The translations under genes were made by a program, and so were the position numbers. Under the pieces are notes generated by a model, which did no database searches, was not told the origin of the DNA, and was given only the letters and a program-made list of their open reading frames with translations. From positions 1-34,355 of the IMG/VR virus record IMGVR_UViG_3300044729_000707: a DNA stretch of 34,355 bases. The stretch is one strand, 5' to 3'. The stretch comes from a virus. Positions 1 through 7,395 of the stretch are shown here, piece after piece (the stretch's first letter is position 1; each line of letters starts with the position of its first letter).

Positions 1-127
1 GTATTGAAATGTAAACCTGTTCTTTCTTTTATCGTGTCAACCGAAATAAATAATATGTTCCTGCTCATCTTTTATTTTTTAATAACTACTACTGCATTCC
101 AAGTGTGCCTACATTTAGGGGAGTGTA
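1..127. repeat. Terminal direct repeat, left copy (circular overlap)
   Basis: These 127 bases are identical to 34229-34355. A repeat of exactly 127 bp is what a k=127 de Bruijn assembler leaves on a circular contig, so I read it as assembly overlap rather than a biological long terminal repeat. It holds the 3' intergenic end of the portal gene and the start of the connector gene whose full copy lies at the right end. Confidence 0.9.
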
Positions 128-2054
128 TCCCTGTATTTGGGATTGTCCACCATCCACCCGCGCGGGCAAAAACATCGTAACCCAAGCGTGCTGAAATCTG
201 CTCAATCTCGCCACGTGTGTAAACTCTATTCAACGACATCAATCTTTGACAAAAAGGTCGTGAAGTGTTGGTATTTCTATCTTTTGCATCGGTTCTTAAA
301 TAATCCCAATTATATTCGTAACGAACTAAAAAGGTTGTTTTTACAGGCTCGGCAAGTATTTTGTTCAACGGCTTCAACAACTTACTAATTCTTGTTTCGG
401 CATCGTATTCCAAAATATCAAGCGCAGCCAGTTTGTTTATTCGGTTTATGACTTCCGCTTCTTCAACCTCTAAAGCCTTGGCAATATCTTCGGGTGGGAT
501 ACGCTTGTTTTTAGCGATTGTATCAATGATTTTCTTATCAAGGGTATCATCTACCAACTCGTCACGGAAAGCCAATTCTTGCGCCTCTAAATCGCCTTTA
601 AAAACATTCTTACGCGCGATTACTTTGTAGTTATCGGATTGCTCGCCAAATTGAGTAAAAACGCTCAATGTGCTTTCAATATCGTCAAATCTTTGTTCGT
701 AGGTTTCATCCCCAAGCCAAGTCGTGATAGCTTCATCGTCTAATCCGTACCCTTGTTTGAGCATCGAAATAGCTTGCTCACGGCTTATCTTCCCTTTATT
801 AAACTCACGGATAATACGTTGAAAGTTCTGCCATTCGCGCCCTTTCATACCTTTCAAATGCTCGTTTACGAGTGCTTGCGTAGGCTCGGGAGTAACCACA
901 TTCTCATATTGTGATGGGTCAATGCCAATCTTTTCAAGTATCCATTCTTTAGGTGCGTTAGCAGCGATAATTGCTTCGCTGAACTCAAAGCTAATCGGCT
1001 CAACGGGTTTAATATACAGGTCGCTTGTTACACCATTTATCTTAGCTAACTTATTAAAAATGCTTTCTAAAAATTGTTGCTTGTCGTTTACATAAGTATT
1101 CTTGAATACCTCGTAACCATCCCGAATTTCGGAACGTGTGCCAAGCGAACCCTCAACCAAAACACCAAACAATGATGGCGTAGTAATTTGATGCCCAGCA
1201 AAGATATTTTGTTGTATCATTTTATCGACTTGGTTAAAATCTTCCTTAGTTAAATCGGAAGCACCCAAATCGTCAATAACAGGTTTTTTTGCAGCGTCTT
1301 GAACGAATGAAAGAATAAACTTCTTACCATCCGAACCCGAAAACCTATCGGTAAATCTTCTTTCGATATTACGCTTTTCATCGGGCGACGGCTCGCCATT
1401 TGGTAGAGTAATTAACTTACTTGCACTAAACCCTGTTTGTGCGTTACCTAAAACGTGGCGAGAAACCTCAACGTCGCTTTCAATGTAATTAAGCGCACCC
1501 ATATAAGCAGGTAGCGCATACGTATCAAGTCCGGGTCTATATTCTTTAATGTAAAGTATTTGTTTGCCTACTTTGTTTCCTGTATTGTAAGCAGCAATAA
1601 CTTCAAGTTCTTCTTTTCTATCTTGCCAGTTATTCTTGTACCAAAACTGCGTGTTATCTTTATTAGAACGAATTTTAGTATAATCAATATGTGATAGGCT
1701 CGCAATCCTTTCGCCTACTTTACTCCAAATAACTTCTAAATACGCGCCACCGAAAAGTTCAATATCAATCGACACCTTGCGGGTTAAATCGGTAAGCGTT
1801 TCGTACTTATTTGGTTTTTGAATAAAGGCTTCAGCATTCGCGTCGGGTTCTTTTGTCGCCCATCCGTTGCCTGTTATGTAGTTTACCTTACCGCGCACAA
1901 TTGCGTTATGCTTTGCGCTCTTATTGTATAAACTTAACAGGTAGTTAGGATAATCGTTCCTTTCGCCGAACTCAATATATCCCTGTCCTTTCTTTTCCCG
2001 ATATTCGGGTTGCTTTGCTTCTGCAAAACTTAATATTACTAAATTATCCATCAT
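72..2054 (-). CDS. Portal protein fused to MuF-like head morphogenesis domain
   Basis: This 660-residue protein is the likely dodecameric portal at the DNA-entry vertex. The first 400 or so residues look like a portal, with a conserved N-terminal region ending in VNYITGNGW and a central region resembling the portal stem. Residues 513-552 look like a small winged-helix motif. Residues 573-660 resemble the C-terminal domain of MuF/SPP1 gp7 minor head proteins, with FCQRL near 601 and a closing CRHTW at 648-652. The start codon overlaps the previous stop (ATGA at 2051-2054), so translation is probably coupled. Portal and MuF are usually separate genes, so this fusion is notable. The portal role is fairly sure; the MuF assignment is by motif only. 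Confidence 0.72.
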   Translation of the reverse strand: MMDNLVILSFAEAKQPEYREKKGQGYIEFGERNDYPNYLLSLYNKSAKHNAIVRGKVNYITGNGWATKEPDANAEAFIQKPNKYETLTDLTRKVSIDIELFGGAYLEVIWSKVGERIASLSHIDYTKIRSNKDNTQFWYKNNWQDRKEELEVIAAYNTGNKVGKQILYIKEYRPGLDTYALPAYMGALNYIESDVEVSRHVLGNAQTGFSASKLITLPNGEPSPDEKRNIERRFTDRFSGSDGKKFILSFVQDAAKKPVIDDLGASDLTKEDFNQVDKMIQQNIFAGHQITTPSLFGVLVEGSLGTRSEIRDGYEVFKNTYVNDKQQFLESIFNKLAKINGVTSDLYIKPVEPISFEFSEAIIAANAPKEWILEKIGIDPSQYENVVTPEPTQALVNEHLKGMKGREWQNFQRIIREFNKGKISREQAISMLKQGYGLDDEAITTWLGDETYEQRFDDIESTLSVFTQFGEQSDNYKVIARKNVFKGDLEAQELAFRDELVDDTLDKKIIDTIAKNKRIPPEDIAKALEVEEAEVINRINKLAALDILEYDAETRISKLLKPLNKILAEPVKTTFLVRYEYNWDYLRTDAKDRNTNTSRPFCQRLMSLNRVYTRGEIEQISARLGYDVFARAGGWWTIPNTGIHSPKCRHTWNAVVVIKK

Positions 2055-2428
2055 CGTACTATAAATGTATTATTTGGTTCGTAAGTCGTAAAGTTAAAAG
2101 CCGTAGCTTCATCCAATCGCATAATGCCAGTTTCTAATTTGCTGGTAGCTAACGCAGGATTCGTGTTACTTGTTGACGTTTGCTCGTAAATCTCGTATTC
2201 CCATTCGCCACTATCATAAGTTTGAAAATACGTATTGGTAACTATCGAAAATTCATCGTAACGCTCCTTGTGTGTCGAAATATTAGCCGCTTGCAATAAA
2301 ACAAAACTTCTTATGATATTGCTACCCCTATGCGTGAATACGAAAAGATAATTAGGGTTCGTTAAGGTTTGCTTTTCCTTTAACGTCAATATGATAGTGT
2401 TAGTTTGCCCTTTTGTGAGATATATCAT
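2051..2428 (-). CDS. Hypothetical structural protein upstream of portal
   Basis: This 125-residue protein has no motif I can name. It is rich in Thr, Asn and aromatic residues and is predicted mostly beta, as expected for a virion protein. It lies between the probable tail tube gene and the portal and overlaps the portal start by 4 nt. An intrinsic terminator at 2461-2489 lies just upstream, so it and the portal probably rely on readthrough or on a separate promoter in 2429-2460. A neck or head-completion role is inferred from position only. Confidence 0.6.
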   Translation of the reverse strand: MIYLTKGQTNTIILTLKEKQTLTNPNYLFVFTHRGSNIIRSFVLLQAANISTHKERYDEFSIVTNTYFQTYDSGEWEYEIYEQTSTSNTNPALATSKLETGIMRLDEATAFNFTTYEPNNTFIVR

Positions 2429-2460
2429 ACCACTAAATAGAATTAGCGTGAGATTTTACC

Positions 2461-2489
2461 AAAAAAAAGCCACCCCGAAAGGGATGGCT
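2461..2489 (-). terminator. Intrinsic terminator after the probable tail tube gene
   Basis: Read on the minus strand, there is a 9-bp stem (2489-2481 with 2476-2468, one G-T pair), a TTTC loop and a run of eight T. This is a textbook rho-independent terminator. It lies 36 nt beyond the stop of the 170-residue gene and before the 125-residue gene. Confidence 0.85.
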
Positions 2490-2524
2490 CTAATCTACCT
2501 ACCTATTACGAACTACGAAAGCAA

Positions 2525-3037
2525 TTAGGAAACAAGACCTGCAATGATACCGCTGTTCACTTCGGGAGCAAGTTCTTTCTCGCCACCTGTAAATGTAAGC
2601 GTGTAACCATTTCTGTCGCCTTGTGCAGTTCCTGTCGCAGACGTTCCGCCTGTTACATCGAGACCTGTAAATCGACCTAACAACCAATATTTGTCGTTAG
2701 CATCTTGAACGACTGCCATCAATGTATTTTTAGCCAACAACAAGATTTCATTTCTTGTATTGGCTTGCAGTTTGTTAAGAACAATCGAAAGTTCCTGAGC
2801 GTAAAATACAGTACCATTCTCAACTGAACTTGTGATAGTTTCAGTCAAAGCACCTGTGTTTTTTACTAACTCGTATTTGTAGAATACCTTACCCGCGCCC
2901 TTGGTAATAGCTGAAACGATACCAGAAGCCTCGGTAACTGAAGCCACGTTAGCGTGAGCAATCAGCCACACGGCTTTGATACCGCCTAAACTTTCCCGAC
3001 AATCGAGTGTGTATCCTTGTGTTAAAGCACAAGCCAT
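2525..3037 (-). CDS. Probable major tail tube protein
   Basis: This 170-residue protein begins ACALTQGYTLDCRESLGGIK and ends with a beta-rich segment containing NGYTLTFTGGEKELAP, a pattern I associate with tail tube subunits. It follows the major capsid gene. It is bounded by a hairpin on its upstream side (3066-3091) and a strong terminator on its downstream side (2461-2489), so it sits on its own transcriptional step, as expected for a highly abundant virion protein. It could instead be a head decoration protein. The start has an A/T-rich leader (AAATTTAACAA) and no Shine-Dalgarno. Confidence 0.55.
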   Translation of the reverse strand: MACALTQGYTLDCRESLGGIKAVWLIAHANVASVTEASGIVSAITKGAGKVFYKYELVKNTGALTETITSSVENGTVFYAQELSIVLNKLQANTRNEILLLAKNTLMAVVQDANDKYWLLGRFTGLDVTGGTSATGTAQGDRNGYTLTFTGGEKELAPEVNSGIIAGLVS

Positions 3038-3065
3038 TTGTTAAATTTTATTAAGTTATTAAAGA

Positions 3066-3091
3066 GTGGGTAACCCCGAAAGATTACCCAC
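3066..3091 (-). terminator. Hairpin between capsid and tail tube genes, possible partial terminator
   Basis: The arms GTGGGTAA (3066-3073) and TTACCCAC (3084-3091) form a perfect 8-bp stem with a 10-nt loop. On the minus strand it is followed by TCTTTAATAACTT, a poor U-tract. It lies 8 nt past the capsid stop. It may be a weak terminator or an mRNA 3'-end stabiliser. Confidence 0.5.
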
Positions 3092-3098
3092 CTTATTA

Positions 3099-4046
3099 TT
3101 ACAGAGTGAACTTCACTACTTCATCAGGGAACGCAAAGTTTACGCCCATCTTGAACTCGCTTACGAAACGAACTTGGTCAGCTTCTTTAGCGTAGAACAA
3201 TTCGAATCTTTCTTCTTCATTCAAAAGGTCTGTACCGATGAACAAATTAGAAAGGCGCATAGCGTACAACTTGTTAGTTCCGTTCAGTCCTTGTACGGCA
3301 ACAACCTTAATAGTTGTAGCAGGCAGAACGAACTCGGTGTCAGCCTTAACATCAATTGAATAATTGAAGCTATTAGCAGCACGCAGAGCAATCAAATAAG
3401 TACGGAAAACGTCCATACCGCAGAAGATTGTCATATCTTCTTTAGAAACAACAGTAGCGGGGATAGCTTGATAAACAGCATCGAATACGGCAATCACATT
3501 TGAAGTAGTGATTGAAGTAGCTACTGAAGCAATGTAAGGGTTAGCGTTAGCTTGAACAGGACCTGAAGCAGCGTTAACCAGCTTAATCAAACCATCAAAC
3601 TTATTGAGGTTTACGTTACCGCTGGTAGTATCGCCCTGCCACAAAGCAGTTTCAAGTTGTGAAGCGATTTTGTCAGCTTTACGAGTGGTGTAATCTTCAG
3701 CGAATACGATGCTATCGTAACGACTTCCCGCGGGAAGTGCCTTTTGAAGATACTTTGCTTCCAAATCTTTGGGGCAAAGGCTCTCGTTAATCTTAATCTT
3801 ACCTACGGTTACAGTACGCTGAGTGAAAGTAGTTGTACCTGAAGCGTTGAAGCCGCAAGATGAACCACTTTGAAAAATAGCGTCAGTATCCATAATGTTA
3901 ATGGTTTCGGCTGATTTTACGCCTACCATTACGTTACCTTGGTCTTTAATCAAACCAGCGGTTTTGCTTCCAAGAACGGAAGAAGATACCAACAGAGCTT
4001 CATTCTCTTTGGTATAGTTAGCTAATGCATCTACATTAAAAGCCAT
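3099..4046 (-). CDS. Major capsid protein
   Basis: This 315-residue protein is the likely major shell subunit, probably with the HK97 fold. It follows the protease and scaffold genes in the classic order and has a capsid-like composition: rich in Ala, Thr, Val and Asn, low in Cys. It ends in a conserved-looking VRFVSEFKMGVNFAFPDEVV. The length suits an HK97-type capsid protein without a large N-terminal delta domain, consistent with a separate scaffold gene. It has its own A/T-rich leader and is followed by a hairpin. The role is firm by context; the fold is inferred. Confidence 0.82.
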   Translation of the reverse strand: MAFNVDALANYTKENEALLVSSSVLGSKTAGLIKDQGNVMVGVKSAETINIMDTDAIFQSGSSCGFNASGTTTFTQRTVTVGKIKINESLCPKDLEAKYLQKALPAGSRYDSIVFAEDYTTRKADKIASQLETALWQGDTTSGNVNLNKFDGLIKLVNAASGPVQANANPYIASVATSITTSNVIAVFDAVYQAIPATVVSKEDMTIFCGMDVFRTYLIALRAANSFNYSIDVKADTEFVLPATTIKVVAVQGLNGTNKLYAMRLSNLFIGTDLLNEEERFELFYAKEADQVRFVSEFKMGVNFAFPDEVVKFTL

Positions 4047-4074
4047 TGTTATTAAATTTTAATTGTTTGAAAAA

Positions 4075-4623
4075 TTATTTTTTTGCGTACAAATTGAGAA
4101 AACGTGATACTTTGTCGTTCTTGCTTTCGTAATGTTTTTCAAAAACTTCTTTAGGTTGTGTAGGCTCGGCTGAAGGAGTTTTAGTCAGTTCGATAACTAC
4201 ATCGGTCAGTTCTTGAATAGCTTGTGAAAACTTAGCAGATTGCTCAGCCATCATAGCCTTTTCATCTTCTTTCTTCTTTCCGTACTCGGCAAGTTGTGCT
4301 TCCATTTCGGATACTTTCTTTTTCAAAAGTTCAACTTCGCTTACGGGTTCTTCAACAGGAACTTCGGGGCTTTCAATTTCAATGATTGTTGACGCTTCAT
4401 CAAGGGTAATCATAGTACCATCGGCAAGTTTATGCTCACCAGCAGGGGCAGGCATTTCGTTACCAGCTTCGTCAACAATAGAAACCTTACCACCAAGTTC
4501 AAGTTTGTCAATCATTACTTTTGCTCCTCCCTCGAGTACATACTCGGCAAGAGCAACGGCAACAGGTGCTTGCGCTTCCGCAAACATTGCCTTGATTTTC
4601 AAAAGTGCTTCTTGTGCAGTCAT
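4075..4623 (-). CDS. Capsid scaffolding protein
   Basis: I place the start at 4623 (MTAQEALLKIK), giving 182 residues. A longer frame opens at 4713, but it would run through the terminator at 4672-4698 and adds an unconvincing hydrophobic leader. The protein is Glu/Lys/Ala-rich. It has a beta-like N-terminal third, an acidic Pro/Glu linker, and a coiled coil (VSEVELLKKKVSEMEAQLAE) in the second half. The C-terminus is basic (KVSRFLNLYAKK), the part that binds capsid in many scaffolds. It sits between the protease and capsid genes, and the XkdF-like protease would remove it during maturation. Confidence 0.7.
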   Translation of the reverse strand: MTAQEALLKIKAMFAEAQAPVAVALAEYVLEGGAKVMIDKLELGGKVSIVDEAGNEMPAPAGEHKLADGTMITLDEASTIIEIESPEVPVEEPVSEVELLKKKVSEMEAQLAEYGKKKEDEKAMMAEQSAKFSQAIQELTDVVIELTKTPSAEPTQPKEVFEKHYESKNDKVSRFLNLYAKK

Positions 4624-4671
4624 AAAATTTATTGATAAATAGTTACACACATCGTTGATTACCATATAGAC

Positions 4672-4698
4672 AAAAAAAGGGAGTGTAGAAACACCCCC
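4672..4698 (-). terminator. Intrinsic terminator between protease and scaffold genes
   Basis: On the minus strand an 8-bp stem (GGGGGTGT with ACACTCCC, one G-T pair) has a TTCT loop and a following run of seven T. It sits 27 nt beyond the protease stop and about 50 nt before the scaffold start, so the scaffold-capsid pair probably has its own promoter or depends on readthrough. Confidence 0.85.
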
Positions 4699-4724
4699 TT
4701 GTATTAAAACCAAACTATGAAAAC

Positions 4725-5612
4725 TTATTCTACTTGCTTTAATATATCAATGATTTCATCCATCATTTTTTCTTCCTTACTGATTGGTTTTGAATAATTA
4801 AAGATACCCTCAACGCTAAACCCTTTTACTTTTCCGTCTTTAATCATATTCCAAACTTCTTCATTCTCAACCTTAAACGAGCCGAACCAAGAGCCTTCTT
4901 TTACATCTTCGAATCCTTTCATTGGCTTTACACCGCGCTTTTCATCTACTATCCAGCTTTCAAACATCGTAACACCATCCATCACTTGCCCGCTATCGTG
5001 CATCAAATTTACGTTATTTTGGTAACCTTTCTTGAAATATTTTTGCGCAATCTTTTTTATTGTGTCTTTCCCGAACACAACGTAATACTCGCCATTGCCA
5101 TCGTTTCTATAAATAGGCGTATCGGCAAGCATCAAAGCACCTGTAATAATCCTTTCTTCTTCGTCTTGAATAGAGAAACTCTGCTTGTCAATCTGCCTTA
5201 ACTTGCTTTCTGCCCAACTTAGCGCACTTGCACCACCCCACGCATCGTACATCAATTGTCCGCAGCCATCTCCATACCCTTTAGAGGTTTCCGCGTTTTC
5301 TTTATGTCTGCTTAAAAAAGAGTACATTCTGCGTATGGTTTCAACGCTTATAGGCTCGCCATTGGCTAATTGGTTGGCTCTCTGCTTACCTACTAAAGTG
5401 CCACAAGAACCCCATCCGTTTTCTTCTGCCCAATCCAATGCGTTTTGTGCATTGTTCTTTACGGCATCGGGATAATCGGAGTAGCTATCTTGAAACGCTA
5501 AAAAGGCTTTTTCAATAGCGGGTCTGTCAACTAACGCAACGAAATCTACTTCCACGTTGCTTTCTAAATCTTCAACTATGTCTAAACGATATATCGGTAA
5601 TTCTTTTTCCAT
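4725..5612 (-). CDS. Prohead maturation protease, XkdF-like, with inserted domain
   Basis: This 295-residue serine protease would cleave scaffold and capsid during maturation. The N-terminus (YRLDIVEDLESNVEVDFVALVDRP) and residues 155-280 match the XkdF/Peptidase_S78_2 pattern. Candidate catalytic residues are His205 in NLMHDSG and Ser266 in KGFSVEG. Between these parts, residues about 49-140 form a separate module (ALDWAEENGWGSCGTLVG to GCGQLMYDAWGG) that recurs in phage head proteins but has no proven role. It lies after the tape measure gene and before scaffold and capsid. The family call is good; catalytic residues are inferred by motif. Confidence 0.78.
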   Translation of the reverse strand: MEKELPIYRLDIVEDLESNVEVDFVALVDRPAIEKAFLAFQDSYSDYPDAVKNNAQNALDWAEENGWGSCGTLVGKQRANQLANGEPISVETIRRMYSFLSRHKENAETSKGYGDGCGQLMYDAWGGASALSWAESKLRQIDKQSFSIQDEEERIITGALMLADTPIYRNDGNGEYYVVFGKDTIKKIAQKYFKKGYQNNVNLMHDSGQVMDGVTMFESWIVDEKRGVKPMKGFEDVKEGSWFGSFKVENEEVWNMIKDGKVKGFSVEGIFNYSKPISKEEKMMDEIIDILKQVE

Positions 5613-5628
5613 AATGTTAAATAGCGTT

Positions 5629-7395
5629 TTATCCTAATCTTGCCGCTCTGTTAATCCTACGTATTCTTTCTTGGTTGTTAGTTACGTCGCTTTCAATTAC
5701 ATACGCTCTATTAGTTGCGCTTCCTAATTGTTGAATGCTTGTTGCATCTAATTGTGTTCTTGTGTTTACTAAGGGCGGTTCGGGCGATATTGGCGCACCA
5801 GCAGAGCCACGTGGTAATGTAGAAGCACCGCCAACGCTTTGACTTGAACTTTTAATTTGTTGAATACCTTTCGTAGCTGCTGCAATGCTTGACGCAATAG
5901 AAATCGCTGCGGATGCCGTGTTTATACCTACAAATGGTTGACCAGCAGTTAAGGGGGTTGCTGCTACTGCTTTCGCGTTTGCTACTGCGGTATTTGAAAC
6001 GATACGAGCAATTGACCCAGCTTGTTCAGCTACTATCGCCGCAATTTGTAATGCCTTATTTTGACCAGCTACATTACGCAATAAGCCAGCTAAATTAGAA
6101 GATAAATCTATAAATCCATTTTGTATGTCAATGCGTCGTTGCGCCGCATCTTCTTCATTGCGTATTATTTCTGCATTTGCATTTTGTGTGCTTTGTATTT
6201 GAAATTGTAATGCTTCTAAATTATTTTGAATGCGTTGGTTGAGAAGGTCTTTTTCTTTTTCAACTCTTTCTTTTTCTTTTTCGGCTTGTATCTTTTTTCT
6301 TTCTTCATCTTTTTTATCTAAGATATCAAGTATTTTATCTGCTGCATCAATTCGTTCTTTTAACCTTTCAATTCTGCGTGCTTCAATTGCATCTTCTAAC
6401 GCTGCATCTTCTTGTTGTTTTTTTAACGCTTCATCTGCCGCTTTCTTTCTTGCTTCTTCTGCTTTTTTTGCTTGTTCTTCGGCTGATTTATCTTTTCTTT
6501 TTTGTTCTTGAATATCTAATACCTCTAATTGAGAAGCTAATTTAATACGTTGTTTTATTTCTTCGTCGTTAAGTTCTTCGCCACGTTTTAGTTTCTCGGT
6601 TGTTAAACGAAGTTCATTTTGTATTCTTTCAACACGTTTTTGATAAATTTCATCTTCTTTACCGCCTAAGGCTTCAAGTTTAGATATTTGAACATCAATA
6701 ACATCGTTTTGGTTTTCTATTTCCTTTGCTAATGCTTTTTGTGCGTCGGCAGCGGCTTTGCTACTTTCATTCCATTCAACAATCTTGTTTATCAATAAAC
6801 CAATACCAACAACAAGCGCACCAATACCTGTTGTAATAATAGCTGCGCGCAATGCTTTGAACGCTACACCTGTTGTACTTACGGCAACACCGAACGCACG
6901 TTGAATGGCAGCAGCAGCGATTGTGGCTGCGTTATATGCTTTTTGAAATATGTTTACATTCCTAATTACCGCGCCAAGTTGTTTAAAACTATCAATGCTT
7001 TCGCCAATAGTTTGCAAGCCTTGCGAAATAGCCATTGCAGATTGAACCTTTAACAAGGTCTTTTCTACTTTGTCGCTTTCTACACCCACCAATCCCAACG
7101 CACCCTGTACGGCAGCAAAACCACCAGCAACACCTGCAAGCGTTGAAGTAAACGCCCTAAATTTAGCGTCAGGGTTAAATGCATCGGTCAAACTCTTGGC
7201 ATCCCCGATAGCATCTTTTAATTCAGCGGCTTTCTTTGCTGCTTCTACGGCTTGTTGTGAAGTCGCGCCAAACTTTGCAGAAAGTTCCGTTACTTCCTTT
7301 TGTGCTTCCCTTAATTGTTGTTTAAGCGAACCTACGGATTGCGTCGCTTGACCGCCATCAATTTGTATCTTAATTCCTACTGTTTCTTGTGCCAT
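5629..7395 (-). CDS. Tail tape measure protein
   Basis: This 588-residue protein sets tail length. The N-terminus contains GGQATQSVGSLKQQLREAQKEV, a typical tape-measure opening. A hydrophobic segment lies near residues 185-205 (ITTGIGALVVGIGLLINKIV), followed by long Glu/Lys/Ala coiled coils (about 230-420) and an Ala-rich amphipathic C-terminal part. It is short for the family; at roughly 1.5 angstrom per residue it would suit a tail of about 90 nm. The start (7395) shares its last base with the end of the upstream tail gene. It lies before, not after, the head genes, which is unusual. Confidence 0.82.
   Translation of the reverse strand: MAQETVGIKIQIDGGQATQSVGSLKQQLREAQKEVTELSAKFGATSQQAVEAAKKAAELKDAIGDAKSLTDAFNPDAKFRAFTSTLAGVAGGFAAVQGALGLVGVESDKVEKTLLKVQSAMAISQGLQTIGESIDSFKQLGAVIRNVNIFQKAYNAATIAAAAIQRAFGVAVSTTGVAFKALRAAIITTGIGALVVGIGLLINKIVEWNESSKAAADAQKALAKEIENQNDVIDVQISKLEALGGKEDEIYQKRVERIQNELRLTTEKLKRGEELNDEEIKQRIKLASQLEVLDIQEQKRKDKSAEEQAKKAEEARKKAADEALKKQQEDAALEDAIEARRIERLKERIDAADKILDILDKKDEERKKIQAEKEKERVEKEKDLLNQRIQNNLEALQFQIQSTQNANAEIIRNEEDAAQRRIDIQNGFIDLSSNLAGLLRNVAGQNKALQIAAIVAEQAGSIARIVSNTAVANAKAVAATPLTAGQPFVGINTASAAISIASSIAAATKGIQQIKSSSQSVGGASTLPRGSAGAPISPEPPLVNTRTQLDATSIQQLGSATNRAYVIESDVTNNQERIRRINRAARLG

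Noticed and set aside
1-127. Long terminal direct repeat as a packaging end
   Set aside because: The length is exactly 127 and the genes join naturally across it, so assembly overlap is the simpler reading.
2499-2687. 62-residue leftward frame overlapping the tail tube gene
   Set aside because: It is Arg/Cys-rich and out of frame with the clear structural gene; it looks like a shadow.
4624-4713. N-terminal extension of the scaffold protein (start at 4713)
   Set aside because: It would be translated through an intrinsic terminator, and the scaffold-like text begins at the ATG at 4623.
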